Of a stretch of DNA of 64,000 nucleotides, positions 24,129 to 33,193 are shown piece after piece. The first letter of the stretch is position 1. Every line of letters begins with the position of its first letter. The DNA comes from Bacilli bacterium. GTDB lineage: Bacteria; Bacillota_I; Bacilli_A; RF39; UBA660. A model generated the notes under the pieces. It had not been told where the DNA came from and ran no database searches. It worked only from the letters and a program-made list of their open reading frames with translations. The position numbers were made by a program, and so were the translations under genes. The stretch lies in NCBI GenBank assembly GCA_017405445.1, contig JAFRAK010000041.1, positions 1-64,000 of the forward strand, in the 5' to 3' direction.

Positions 24129-25118
24129 ATGAGTTTTATAGAAGATATTAAATTAAAAGCAAAAAAGAATAAAAAGACTATTGTATTACCTGAGGTAATG
24201 GATAACAGAGTATTAGAGGCAGCAAGTATTGTATTAAAAGAAGATATTGCTAATATTATTATTATTGGTAATGAAGAAGAAATTAAGAATGCAAAATCAA
24301 ATTATAGTTTAGAAAAAGCTACTTTTATTGATCCTTTTCATTCTGATTTAACTGAAGATTTAATGAATAAATTATATGAACTAAGAAAAGAAAAAGGAAT
24401 GACTTTAGAAGAAGCAAAAAAACTAATGTTAGAAGATTATATGTATTATGCTTGTATGTTAGTCAAAGAGAAAAAAGCAGATGGAGTTGTTTCTGGAGCA
24501 TGTCACTCTAGTTCCAATACATTAAGACCTGCTTTACAAATTATTCGAACAAAACCAGGTACAAAACTTGTTTCAGCATTCTTTTTAATGATTGTTCCAA
24601 ATTGTAGTTATGGAGAAAATGGTGTATTTATTTTTGCAGATTCAGGTTTAGTTCAAAATCCAAATCCAGAGGAGTTAGCTGCAATTGCAGATTCTAGTTC
24701 TAAGAGTTTTGAACAATTGGTTGAAAAAGATGCAAAAGTTGCGTTACTTTCTCATTCTACAAAAGGAAGTGCAGCACATGAAGATGTTGATAAAGTACTA
24801 GAAGCATTAAAAATTGCGAAAGAAGAATATCCTAATTTAGAAATAGATGGAGAACTTCAATTAGATGCTGCAATAGTACCTGAAGTTGCTAAATTAAAAG
24901 CACCAGATAGTAAGATTGCAGGTCATGCTAATGTCTTAATTTTCCCAGATTTAGATGCTGGAAATATTGGTTATAAATTAGTTCAAAGGCTTGCAAAAGC
25001 AGAAGCATATGGACCTATTACTCAAGGAATTGCGGCTCCTGTTAATGATTTATCTAGAGGATGTAGTCCAGAAGATATCGTTGGAGCAGTTGCTATAACA
25101 GCAGTACAAGCTCAATAA
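24129..25118 (+). CDS. pta: Phosphate acetyltransferase
   Basis: A 329-residue single-domain Pta converting acetyl-CoA and phosphate to acetyl phosphate, the ATP-yielding acetate branch when paired with acetate kinase (ackA not in the window). Family motifs: VSGACHSSSNTLRPALQI (about 120-137), FADSGLVQNPNPEELA, GELQLDAAIVPEVA and NVLIFPDLDAGNIGYKL (about 273-289), NDLSRGCSPEDIV near the end. AGAGGT precedes the ATG. Ends at a strong bidirectional terminator shared with the converging gene. Confidence 0.95.
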   Translation: MSFIEDIKLKAKKNKKTIVLPEVMDNRVLEAASIVLKEDIANIIIIGNEEEIKNAKSNYSLEKATFIDPFHSDLTEDLMNKLYELRKEKGMTLEEAKKLMLEDYMYYACMLVKEKKADGVVSGACHSSSNTLRPALQIIRTKPGTKLVSAFFLMIVPNCSYGENGVFIFADSGLVQNPNPEELAAIADSSSKSFEQLVEKDAKVALLSHSTKGSAAHEDVDKVLEALKIAKEEYPNLEIDGELQLDAAIVPEVAKLKAPDSKIAGHANVLIFPDLDAGNIGYKLVQRLAKAEAYGPITQGIAAPVNDLSRGCSPEDIVGAVAITAVQAQ

Positions 25119-25152
25119 AAAAATATCCACAGTTTTTGTGGATATTTTATTT
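25119..25152. terminator. Bidirectional terminator between pta and the convergent phosphoesterase gene
   Basis: AAATATCCACAG/TTTTTGTGGATATTT hairpin with A- and T-runs on the two sides. Shares the 17-mer ATCCACAGTTTTTGTGG with a site inside prmC. Confidence 0.85.
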
Positions 25153-26613
25153 TTTAATTACTAATCTTCCTTCATTCTTTCTATCTAGATGTTGATGAGT
25201 AGACATATATTCTTCTAATACATCTCTACAAGATGTTGCGATTATTCTTGATTTTTCAGTAGATTCTAATTCTTCTACTTTTTTATTAAATCCAATATCT
25301 AGATTTAGAAAATGATATTTTTGGAGACCTAGTTTAATCATATCATCTGGTTTAATTTCTTTTTCATTTAACGTAAACTCTTCCATTTTATGAGTACTTC
25401 TGTTATATAGGACATGTAAGCCATCTGATAATTGATAGAACTCTGTATGGTCTCCTTCAAATGCCTCATCTCTTAACATATATAGTAACATTTCTTTTAA
25501 TTGTTTTCCTGTTACTGTAACCATATGAATTGAATCATCATATGGAAATACTTCCATTAAATCTTGTAGATTAACAATTGGTCCTAATGCTGTTTTTCTA
25601 ATGGAACCAGATCCTAATAACATGACATCTAAACCTAAACTTTCTTTTAGGATATCTGCGAATAAATCTCCTAAGTCTGTTTCTCTATAACGATCTGGAT
25701 GTGTTAATTCTCTTTTAAATCTAGTAATTACTCTACCATATTTTTGATCTGTCATGTTTTTATAACTATCAATTACTTCTTCTAGTTTTTCATCTCTTGG
25801 ACATGTTTTCTCATTAATTTGAATACAATTCCATTCCCATTTATGAGTACAATTCTTCTCCGTGTCAATTTCAATATCAAATCTTCCTATTTGATCTGTT
25901 CCTGTTCCTGCTTGAACAATTAAAATATCATTTACAACTGCAGGTTCTTCAATAAAGGTATGAGAATGTCCTCCAATAATAACATCTACTCCCCATGCTG
26001 GATCAAGTAATTCTGCAAGTTTCTTATCTTCTTCCCAACCAATATGGGTTAGTAATACTGTATAGTCAATATCAATTGCATTATAGGTATTACAGATGTG
26101 TCCAACTTCTTCTGCAGCTTCTGAAATATCTACAAATGTACCAATTAAACCTTCATTCTTGGTATTAGCAAGTACTTCTTCTGTAACAATTCCGATAAAT
26201 AGAATTTTCATGCCATCTATTTCTATTATTTTAAATGGTTGGAATAGTCTTGCATGATTACTTTTTATAAATAAATTGGCATTGATAATTGGAAACTTTG
26301 CACATTTTTCTAGGAATAATAAATGAGCAAGTCCATAATCTGTTTCATGATTTCCTATTGTGACTACATCAGGAGATATCATATTCATTACTTCAATCGT
26401 TGAAATTCCTTGATATTCTGAATCAATAATGTTTCCACGGAACATATCTCCTGCAATTGCATAAAGTACATTTTTTTCTTCTGATCTTACTTTACTAACA
26501 TATCCGGATAAGCGTGATGCTCCACCTAAAGTTTCTTGACCGCGCTCTTCGCTAAAGAAGTCTCCATGCATATCGTTTGAATGTAATATTGTTAATTTTT
26601 TATATCTACCCAT
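25147..26613 (-). CDS. 5'-nucleotidase/2',3'-cyclic phosphodiesterase-family metallophosphoesterase
   Basis: A 488-residue UshA/YunD-type enzyme without signal peptide, therefore cytosolic. The calcineurin-like domain (about 8-260) has the dimetal motifs LHSNDMHGD, AGDMFRGN, TIGNHETD, LLTHIGWEE and GGHSHTF; the C-terminal 5'-nucleotidase domain (about 300-480) has TDLGDLFADIL and LGSGSIRKT. Likely hydrolyses nucleotides or related phosphoesters; exact substrate unknown. The start is the ATG after GGAGGAG; upstream in-frame codons lack a ribosome site. Resembles B. subtilis YunD in size and lack of export signal. Confidence 0.9.
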   Translation of the reverse strand: MGRYKKLTILHSNDMHGDFFSEERGQETLGGASRLSGYVSKVRSEEKNVLYAIAGDMFRGNIIDSEYQGISTIEVMNMISPDVVTIGNHETDYGLAHLLFLEKCAKFPIINANLFIKSNHARLFQPFKIIEIDGMKILFIGIVTEEVLANTKNEGLIGTFVDISEAAEEVGHICNTYNAIDIDYTVLLTHIGWEEDKKLAELLDPAWGVDVIIGGHSHTFIEEPAVVNDILIVQAGTGTDQIGRFDIEIDTEKNCTHKWEWNCIQINEKTCPRDEKLEEVIDSYKNMTDQKYGRVITRFKRELTHPDRYRETDLGDLFADILKESLGLDVMLLGSGSIRKTALGPIVNLQDLMEVFPYDDSIHMVTVTGKQLKEMLLYMLRDEAFEGDHTEFYQLSDGLHVLYNRSTHKMEEFTLNEKEIKPDDMIKLGLQKYHFLNLDIGFNKKVEELESTEKSRIIATSCRDVLEEYMSTHQHLDRKNEGRLVIKK

Positions 26614-26651
26614 AACTCCTCCATATTTCTTGATTTTAGTATAACATTTGA

Positions 26652-26690
26652 AAAAATAAATATCCACAACTTCTGTGGATATTTATTCTA
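26652..26690. terminator. Intrinsic terminator after ung
   Basis: Perfect stem AAATATCCACA/TGTGGATATTT with a 5-base loop and A-run; the same palindrome family as the pta terminator. Confidence 0.75.
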
Positions 26691-27345
26691 TTCTCCAGTC
26701 TATTTCTTTTATGTGATTTTCTCTTAAAAAATCATTTGTTTTACTAAAAGGTTTACTTCCAAAGAAACCATTATATGCTGATAATGGTGATGGATGTACA
26801 GATTCTATAATATAATGCTTTGAATTATTTATTAATTCTTTCTTTTTTCTAGCAGGTGTTCCCCATAAAATGAATACTACTGGTTCTTTTTTATCATTAA
26901 TCTTTTTAATTACTTCATTGGTAAAAACTTCCCATCCTTTGTCTTTATGAGAATTGGCTTTATGCTCTTCTACTGTAAGGACAGTGTTTAGTAGTAATAC
27001 TCCCTGTTTTGTCCATGGTCTTAATGAATTCTTTCTTGGAAAAGGAATTCCTAAGTCACTTTCTAATTCTTTTAAAATATTCACAAGAGATGGTGGTTTT
27101 TGTACTTCATCTTTTACAGAAAAAGCTAAGCCTTCTGCTTGATTTGGTTCATGATAGGGATCTTGTCCTACAATGACTACTTTTACATCTTTATAATCTG
27201 TATTTCTTAATGCGTTAAATACTTCATTTTGTTTTGGATAAATAATTTTTTCTTTATATTCTTTTTTTACAAATTCCATTAATTTCTTGAAATAATCTTT
27301 TTCATATTCTTCTTTTAAAAGATTATCCCATTCATTACCTATCAT
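26683..27345 (-). CDS. ung: Uracil-DNA glycosylase
   Basis: A 220-residue family-1 UDG removing uracil from DNA. Water-activating loop GQDPYHEPNQAEGLAFSV (about 59-76), FILWGTPARKK, and the leucine-loop/His motif HPSPLSAYNGFFGSKPF (about 183-199) are intact. AGGAGG lies before the ATG. Follows rlmH by about 9 bases in the same direction, so it is probably in that operon. Confidence 0.96.
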   Translation of the reverse strand: MIGNEWDNLLKEEYEKDYFKKLMEFVKKEYKEKIIYPKQNEVFNALRNTDYKDVKVVIVGQDPYHEPNQAEGLAFSVKDEVQKPPSLVNILKELESDLGIPFPRKNSLRPWTKQGVLLLNTVLTVEEHKANSHKDKGWEVFTNEVIKKINDKKEPVVFILWGTPARKKKELINNSKHYIIESVHPSPLSAYNGFFGSKPFSKTNDFLRENHIKEIDWRIE

Positions 27346-27353
27346 AGAACCTC

Positions 27354-27809
27354 CTATTTATGATAACTTTCATTATTATTAATTTTATAAGAACGGTAGA
27401 TTTGTTCTAGAAGAATCACTCTAAATAATTGATGAGGAAATGTCATCTTAGAAAAAGATAGATGCATTTTAGCTTTTTGTTTAATGGATTCTGCTAATCC
27501 ATAACTTCCTCCAATAATAAAAGTTATATTACTAGATTCAATTTGGATATTTCTTAATTTTTCGGCAAATTCAACAGAAGTATATTCTTTTCCTTCTATT
27601 TCCAAAGTAATAATATAGTCTCTCTCACCAAGATATTTTTCTATCTTTTCTGCTTCTAATTTTCTTGCTTTTTCTTCTTCTACTAATCCTTCATCTTTTA
27701 ACTCAATTATTTCGAGAGAAGTATATTTTTGTATCCTTTTTTGATATTCTTCTATAGCTTCTTTTAAATAGTTCTCTTTTATTTGACCTACTGTAATTAT
27801 TTTTATCAT
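27354..27809 (-). CDS. rlmH: 23S rRNA pseudouridine-1915 N3-methyltransferase RlmH
   Basis: A 151-residue SPOUT methyltransferase acting on helix 69 of 23S rRNA. The SAM-binding knot FIIGGSYGLAESIKQKA (about 108-124) and C-terminal LFRVILLEQIYRSYKI, then NNESYHK, match the family. Start one base before the end of walJ region; GAGGTG precedes it. In B. subtilis rlmH (yydA) is also near the walJ-encoding region close to the origin. Confidence 0.95.
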   Translation of the reverse strand: MIKIITVGQIKENYLKEAIEEYQKRIQKYTSLEIIELKDEGLVEEEKARKLEAEKIEKYLGERDYIITLEIEGKEYTSVEFAEKLRNIQIESSNITFIIGGSYGLAESIKQKAKMHLSFSKMTFPHQLFRVILLEQIYRSYKINNNESYHK

Positions 27810-27810
27810 A

Positions 27811-28566
27811 TTACACCTCTATTATTGGTCCTTCTTCGTATTGATCTGCGATATATATTTCTATATTCTCTGGTAATTCTACTTCTTGGATGGCCTCTAA
27901 TGCTTTTTCTTTTGTATTATTGGTTTCACTTAGATGAGCAAGAATAATATTACGTGTTTTTGGACCAATTATTTTTTTTAAATAACTTGCGGTTGTATGA
28001 TTGGATAAGTGTCCTGTATCACTAATCACTCTTTCTTTTAAGAATCGTGGATATGGGCCATCCATTAACATTACCTCATCATGATTACTTTCTATCATAT
28101 ATAAATCATGATTTTTCATTTTTTCTAAAAACTTTCTATTAATATAGCCAGTATCAGTTACATAAACTATACTTTTATCATTTTGTTTTATGATGTAACC
28201 TACTGATGCAGGTGCATCATGTGATGTATGAATTAATTCAATTTCCACATCATTTATTTGAAAGTGATCTTCTACAAAAATACATTTTGGATATGGGATA
28301 TATTCTTTTATACTTTCATACATGTCTTTTGGGATATATGCTTGTAGATTTGTCTTTTTTATTAGAGTGGATAATCCTTTAATGTGGTCTTTGTGACAAT
28401 GAGTTATAAGAATACCGGAAAACTCATTAAAAGAAAGGGAATTCTCTTCTAAACATTTTTGTAATGTAAGAAAAGTAATTCCCATATCAATTATTAAGTT
28501 TGTATCATTACAACATACAATTGTACAATTTCCTTTAGATCCACTGGCAATTGTTTTAATCTTCAT
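27811..28566 (-). CDS. walJ: WalJ/YycJ-type metallo-beta-lactamase-fold hydrolase
   Basis: A 251-residue MBL-fold protein. TIASGSKGNCTIV at the N-terminus, the metal motif THCHKDHIKGL (about 60-70), and later DTGYINRKF, ESNHDEVML, SDTGHLSNHTT and LAHLSETNN are characteristic of WalJ (YycJ), linked to coordination of cell wall and DNA replication or mismatch repair in Bacilli. The ATG is one base past the stop of the upstream M23 gene; the open frame extends 18 codons into that gene but without a ribosome site. The walRK two-component genes that usually accompany walJ are not here. Confidence 0.9.
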   Translation of the reverse strand: MKIKTIASGSKGNCTIVCCNDTNLIIDMGITFLTLQKCLEENSLSFNEFSGILITHCHKDHIKGLSTLIKKTNLQAYIPKDMYESIKEYIPYPKCIFVEDHFQINDVEIELIHTSHDAPASVGYIIKQNDKSIVYVTDTGYINRKFLEKMKNHDLYMIESNHDEVMLMDGPYPRFLKERVISDTGHLSNHTTASYLKKIIGPKTRNIILAHLSETNNTKEKALEAIQEVELPENIEIYIADQYEEGPIIEV

Positions 28567-28567
28567 T

Positions 28568-30070
28568 TTAATAGAACTGCATCGCGTTAAGCGGTTCTCC
28601 TCCATGATATGGATATCCATACCAAATTGCGAAGTGTAGGTGAACTCCTGTAGCGGCTCCTGTCATACCCATACCTCCAATTGGTTGTCCTTTATCTACA
28701 TAATCCCCAACTTGTACAGAACGACATCCTGGACACATGTGTGCATATAAACTATAGTATCCATTATGATGGTCTATTATAATGTATTCTCCATTATCTC
28801 CATATCCTCCAGAATACCATCCTGTTTTCTTTTCTGATACTACAACAGTTCCTGATTGAGCGGCAAATATATTAGATCCATATCCACATCCTGCGATATC
28901 TGTACCGTCATGTAGAGATCCCCATCTCCAACCGAATGGAGAAGAAATTGATGAACAGGTTGCAGGCCATCCCCATTCTCCTGAGGAAGGAAGTGCAGAA
29001 CCCCATCCATAGTAGGCAGATTGTTTACCACCTTTTATAATTATTTCATCAATTGGCTCTTTTATTGTTTCCGTATTTGTTGTAGTTCTACTTGTGATTA
29101 CTCCATTTACTTTTAAGATAACTTGAGTAACTTTATTTTCACCTTTAACACCATATTGTAATGTTTCTTCCCAACCAACATATTTATCATTATCATATCT
29201 AGTTTCTGTTGCATAATTCTTTTCTTCGTGGAATACTACTTGATCTTGTTCTACTAAACTAAATTGTGGCTTTAAGATTCCTAATGTTACAACTTGTCCA
29301 GGTGATAATAAACTATTCTCATTTTGTAATTCTGGATTAGCAATTAAAAATTCTTGTGTTGAGATACGGTTATTGAAAGCTACATCGTTAATTGTATCTC
29401 CTGCTTGAATTACATATTTTTGTTGATCTTCTGTTGTACCAAATAGAAGAAACTTTGATAATTCTTCTTCCGTTTGATAGATTGTTTTATTTACTGGTAT
29501 TAAACCTTTTTTTATTGTTATTTTGTTTTTAATATAAACATTTTCTATAATTGTTCCAACATCTTCTATTGGTTTTTGAGTTTGATTAGCATAATTATTT
29601 AAATCATAATCAGAAATAAAAGATCTTACTGTTTTTTGAATAGAATTATTAAAAACTTCTTTATCTGTTACATATATTATAATTGTTTCTCCCGTAATTG
29701 TTTTTCCTGTTTCAGCTTCTTGTGAATCTATTCCTTTAATTTTTACAATATATCCGTTAATTGTAAAAGGAGAAATATCTTTTATTTCTTCATAGATTTC
29801 TTCTATTGTCTTAATATTTCTATCAAATGTGGTTTCTTTTACTATGTCTAAGTCTGCTGGAACATATACTTTTTTAACATGATATTTTTCTTTTATCTCA
29901 TTTTGCTTCTCATCGATAAAATCCTCTAATTCTTTTTTAGAATCAATTAATCCTATAGATTTTCCTTTTAAATATACTCTATATAAATCTTGTGGTTTTG
30001 TAGATATTTTTGTAAAACCAGTCATCAATACTAGAGATATTAGTATAATAAGCAATATTTTTTTATTCAT
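28568..30070 (-). CDS. LysM-G5-M23 peptidoglycan endopeptidase
   Basis: A 500-residue exported cell-wall protein. Signal/anchor (NKKILLIILISLVLMTGF, 2-19), an N-terminal region with no clear family (25-225), LysM domain (about 220-268: YVIQAGDTINDVAFNN through LLSPGQVVTLGI), G5 domain (about 270-345: TRYDNDKYVGWEETLQYG, GVKGENKVTQV), and a C-terminal M23 peptidase domain (about 365-500) with active-site LHDGTDIAG, YSLYAHMC and HLHFAIW. Zinc ligands are intact, so it should cleave peptide cross-links. ATG follows GAGGGG, overlapping the dnaB end by 8 bases. Probably sporulation- or growth-related, as comparable YabE/SpoIIQ-class proteins; the exact role is unknown. Confidence 0.88.
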   Translation of the reverse strand: MNKKILLIILISLVLMTGFTKISTKPQDLYRVYLKGKSIGLIDSKKELEDFIDEKQNEIKEKYHVKKVYVPADLDIVKETTFDRNIKTIEEIYEEIKDISPFTINGYIVKIKGIDSQEAETGKTITGETIIIYVTDKEVFNNSIQKTVRSFISDYDLNNYANQTQKPIEDVGTIIENVYIKNKITIKKGLIPVNKTIYQTEEELSKFLLFGTTEDQQKYVIQAGDTINDVAFNNRISTQEFLIANPELQNENSLLSPGQVVTLGILKPQFSLVEQDQVVFHEEKNYATETRYDNDKYVGWEETLQYGVKGENKVTQVILKVNGVITSRTTTNTETIKEPIDEIIIKGGKQSAYYGWGSALPSSGEWGWPATCSSISSPFGWRWGSLHDGTDIAGCGYGSNIFAAQSGTVVVSEKKTGWYSGGYGDNGEYIIIDHHNGYYSLYAHMCPGCRSVQVGDYVDKGQPIGGMGMTGAATGVHLHFAIWYGYPYHGGEPLNAMQFY

Positions 30071-31421
30071 TAGGTTTCCCCTCCCCAACTTCTTTTCTTA
30101 AATTTAAAAATGTTGATGTATTCTTTTTAAATAGTAAATTAATGGTTTTTGTAGGTCCATTACGATGTTTTCCAATAATTAATTCACTAATACTATTATT
30201 GTCTTCTTGTCTTTCTTCTTTATTGTAGTAGTCATCACGGTATAAGAATGAAACGATATCAGCGTCCTGTTCGATAGATCCTGATTCACGTAGGTCACTT
30301 AACATTGGCCTTTTATCATCTCTTCCTTCTACATTACGAGATAACTGTGATAAGGCAATTATTGGAATGCCCAATTCTAAGGCAAGTGTTTTTAGACTTC
30401 TTGATATATCGGAAATTTCTTGCTGTCTATTAGTCCCATAATTCTTTCCACCATTAATTAATTGTAGGTAATCGATTACGACTAAACCTAATCCTTTTTC
30501 ACTACTTGCAAGTCTTCTACATTTAGCTCTAATTTCACCTATTGTTATACCTACTGCATCTTCTATTACTAAATTTGATGAAGCTAGCAAAGAACTTGCC
30601 TCATTGACTCTTTTCCAATCTTGATTTAATAGATTACCTGTACGTAATTTAAATCCATCAATTTGACCAAGTGAAGAAAGAATTCTTAAAGCTAATTGCT
30701 CAGCAGTCATTTCTAAGTTAAAAACTGCTATCATCTTATCTTGATTTAAGGCGGCATAGGTTGCTAAATTTAATGCAAAAGCTGTTTTTCCCATAGCAGG
30801 TCTTGCGGCAATAATGATTAATTCTCCTGGATGAAGACCAGTTGTTAATTGATCCAAGTCATACCAACCAGTAGCAAGTCCTGTTATTTCTCCTTTATTT
30901 TTTGATAGTCTTTCTAGATCAGATTGTGTTTTTGCTAAAACATCTTTAATACTTCTAAATTCTGTTGAAGTTCTTTTCTTAACGACGTTTAGTATTTTCT
31001 TCTCTGAGTTATCTAATATTTCATTGATTGTTTCCTCGGGATTATATCCTTCTTCCGCTATTTCTTCTGCAGTTTTTATTAAACTTCTAACAATTGAAGT
31101 TTCATCTACAATTTTTATATAGTAATCTACATTACTTGCTGTTGGAACAAAATTTAATAATTCTGTTAAGTATTCTACTCCACCTACTTCTGTTAACTCA
31201 TTTTTTTTCTTTAGTATACTGGTAACTGTTGTAATATCGATTGGTGTTCCTTCTTCTTGTAGGTTAAGCATAGCTCTATAGATTTTTGCATTTTTTTCAC
31301 TATAAAAAGATTCCGGTAAAAGACTTTCATTTGCTTTTTGTAGTGCAAATTTTGATAAAAAACAGGCTCCTAGTACTGACTCCTCTGCTTCTAAATTGTT
31401 TGGTAAAGTTCTATTTGCCAT
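30063..31421 (-). CDS. dnaB: Replicative DNA helicase DnaB (B. subtilis DnaC)
   Basis: A 452-residue hexameric helicase. N-terminal primase-interacting domain (about 7-105: NNLEAEESVLGACFLSKFAL), linker, and RecA-like motor (about 175-450) with Walker A ARPAMGKTAFALN and Walker B LVVIDYLQLI, plus SQLSRNVEGRDDKRPMLSD. Unwinds the fork ahead of the replisome. Lies 11 bases after rplI, the same rplI-dnaC order as in B. subtilis. Confidence 0.97.
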   Translation of the reverse strand: MANRTLPNNLEAEESVLGACFLSKFALQKANESLLPESFYSEKNAKIYRAMLNLQEEGTPIDITTVTSILKKKNELTEVGGVEYLTELLNFVPTASNVDYYIKIVDETSIVRSLIKTAEEIAEEGYNPEETINEILDNSEKKILNVVKKRTSTEFRSIKDVLAKTQSDLERLSKNKGEITGLATGWYDLDQLTTGLHPGELIIIAARPAMGKTAFALNLATYAALNQDKMIAVFNLEMTAEQLALRILSSLGQIDGFKLRTGNLLNQDWKRVNEASSLLASSNLVIEDAVGITIGEIRAKCRRLASSEKGLGLVVIDYLQLINGGKNYGTNRQQEISDISRSLKTLALELGIPIIALSQLSRNVEGRDDKRPMLSDLRESGSIEQDADIVSFLYRDDYYNKEERQEDNNSISELIIGKHRNGPTKTINLLFKKNTSTFLNLRKEVGEGKPNE

Positions 31422-31432
31422 ACTCTCACCTC

Positions 31433-31873
31433 TTATTTTATTACGTGTACTTTTATAATTGCATTGATATCAGAGTATAAATTCAATTCTACATCATGAA
31501 AACCTAATGATTGAATTGGATTTTTATAATTAATCTGATTTTTTTCAATTGTGTATCCTTTTTTATTCAATTCTTCTTTTATTTGTTTTACACTGATACT
31601 TCCAAATACTTTATCTCCTTCTCCAGTTTTAACTTTAAACTCTAGAGTTTCTTTGGCTAGTAATTTTTTTAATTCATTTGCTTTCTTTTTGTTTTCTTCT
31701 TCTTCTTGTTCTTTCTTTTTTACCTCATGATTTAGTTTTGCAACATTTTCTTTTGTCTTTTTAACGGCATAACCATTCTTAATTAAAAAGTTTTCTGCGT
31801 AACCATCTTTAACATTTTTTATTTGCCCCTTTTTACCTTGATTTTTTAAATCTTTGATAAAAATAACTTCCAT
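31433..31873 (-). CDS. rplI: Ribosomal protein L9
   Basis: A 146-residue L9. N-terminal rRNA-binding domain MEVIFIKDLKNQGKKGQIKN with VKDGYAENFLIKNGYA, the long connecting helix (about 45-80, Glu/Lys-rich) and C-terminal domain (GEGDKVFGSISVKQIKEEL). ATG one base past the upstream gdpP-like stop, with GAAGGCGAG as ribosome site. Confidence 0.96.
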   Translation of the reverse strand: MEVIFIKDLKNQGKKGQIKNVKDGYAENFLIKNGYAVKKTKENVAKLNHEVKKKEQEEEENKKKANELKKLLAKETLEFKVKTGEGDKVFGSISVKQIKEELNKKGYTIEKNQINYKNPIQSLGFHDVELNLYSDINAIIKVHVIK

Positions 31874-31874
31874 T

Positions 31875-32861
31875 TTACTCGCCTTCTTCTTTGATTAATT
31901 TTTTTAGATTTTGTTCTACTTTACTAATTGTTGTATCTTCAAATGTTGCTGCTCCACTAGTAGAATCTCCTCCTCCACCTAATTTTTCTAGAATATTCAA
32001 AATATCATAATTACCAAGACTTCTGGCACTCAATCCTATTGTATTCTTTCCAATTCTTCCAATTACAAAAGATGCTTCTATATTATTGAAGAATAATAAT
32101 GTATCCGCTACTTTAGCTAAATCCTCTTTTCGGTATTCCATATGAGTTGTTCCTTTTGTAAAAGCAATTTTATTATTGATTGTTTCTAGTGATGTTAATA
32201 ATTGTTGCCTTTCAGCATATTCTTCAATATCTTGTTTTAATAAATATTGTACTTTTTTTGCACTTGCACCCATTCTTGTTAGATGATAGGCAGCATAGAA
32301 TGTATCTACTGTGGTATTTAAAGTAAAATTATTGGTATCTAATACAATTCCTGCTAGTAGAAGAGTTGCATAATATGGTTCAATATCCATATCATAATAT
32401 TCTAGTAGTTTTGTTATCATTTCACAAGTACTAGATGTTGATGAATCTTGTATGATTAAAGCATCTTCTATTGTTGTTACTCCTAAGTCATGATGATCTA
32501 TTATAATCTTATTACTAAAGAAATCTAATACTTTTGAATTTTGTACTAATTCTTCTTTATTAGTATCAAGAATAATTAGTAAATTTTTTGAGGTTTTTGG
32601 ATATAGATTTTTTTCTACTTCTTCTCCTTTTATGATATTAATACATCCTTCTAATTCTCTCAGTACTTTTTCTACTCCTTTTTCATGAGTTTTTTCATCA
32701 ATAATTAGAAATGTATTTTTCTTTTTCTTTTTTAGAATATTATCCATTCCTATTTGACTTCCTAAGGCATCTAGGTCAAGATTCTTATGTGCCATAAGAA
32801 AAATATTTTTTGATTTTTTTATGAGTCTAGCTATTTTCATATAATCATTAAATAATGCCAT
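31875..32861 (-). CDS. DHH/DHHA1 phosphoesterase, GdpP homologue without membrane, PAS and GGDEF parts
   Basis: A 328-residue DHH-family protein at the exact position of gdpP (between rpsR and rplI in Bacilli). GdpP, the c-di-AMP phosphodiesterase, is about 650 residues with two membrane segments, PAS, degenerate GGDEF and then DHH-DHHA1; only the last two are present. Motifs: AHKNLDLDALGSQIG (20-34), IILDTN, IIDHHDLG (near 140), VLDTNNF; the DHHA1 glycine motif is GGGGDSTSGAA, Asp where most members have His. The start follows GGAGG directly, so the N-terminus is genuine. It may be a soluble c-di-AMP or pApA phosphodiesterase, akin to stand-alone DhhP-type enzymes (inference). Confidence 0.85.
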   Translation of the reverse strand: MALFNDYMKIARLIKKSKNIFLMAHKNLDLDALGSQIGMDNILKKKKKNTFLIIDEKTHEKGVEKVLRELEGCINIIKGEEVEKNLYPKTSKNLLIILDTNKEELVQNSKVLDFFSNKIIIDHHDLGVTTIEDALIIQDSSTSSTCEMITKLLEYYDMDIEPYYATLLLAGIVLDTNNFTLNTTVDTFYAAYHLTRMGASAKKVQYLLKQDIEEYAERQQLLTSLETINNKIAFTKGTTHMEYRKEDLAKVADTLLFFNNIEASFVIGRIGKNTIGLSARSLGNYDILNILEKLGGGGDSTSGAATFEDTTISKVEQNLKKLIKEEGE

Positions 32862-32952
32862 AATTCCTCCTATAAAGTCCCAATTTTATTATATAATATT
32901 TCTAGTCTTTTGTCTAAATTTTTCAATAAAAAAAATGTAGATTATTCTACAT

Positions 32953-33168
32953 TTATTTTGTATATGGTAATAATGCAATTGAACGTGCTCTCTTAATTTG
33001 TTTAGATACAAATCTTTGATGTTCTGCACAATTTCCAGTAATACGACGTGGTAAAATCTTACCTTTTTCGTTAATATATTTTTTTAATGTTTCTGCGTCT
33101 TTCCAATCAATTGTTTTTCCAGTACACATTACACATACTTTTTTCTTTTTACGATTGAACTCTGCCAT
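32953..33168 (-). CDS. rpsR: Ribosomal protein S18
   Basis: A 71-residue S18: [20 protein letters not shown], then [36 protein letters not shown], all family-typical. Binds S6 in the 30S platform. Third gene of rpsF-ssb-rpsR. The CxxC and C-H residues suggest a zinc-binding form. GGAGG precedes the ATG. Confidence 0.97.
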   Translation of the reverse strand: MAEFNRKKKKVCVMCTGKTIDWKDAETLKKYINEKGKILPRRITGNCAEHQRFVSKQIKRARSIALLPYTK

Positions 33169-33193
33169 GTTCTATCCTCCTTTTCAAATTCGT

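Noticed and set aside
25125..25141. TATCCACA motifs in the pta terminator as part of a second origin
   Set aside because: They are arms of a normal terminator stem; no AT-rich unwinding region or clustering.
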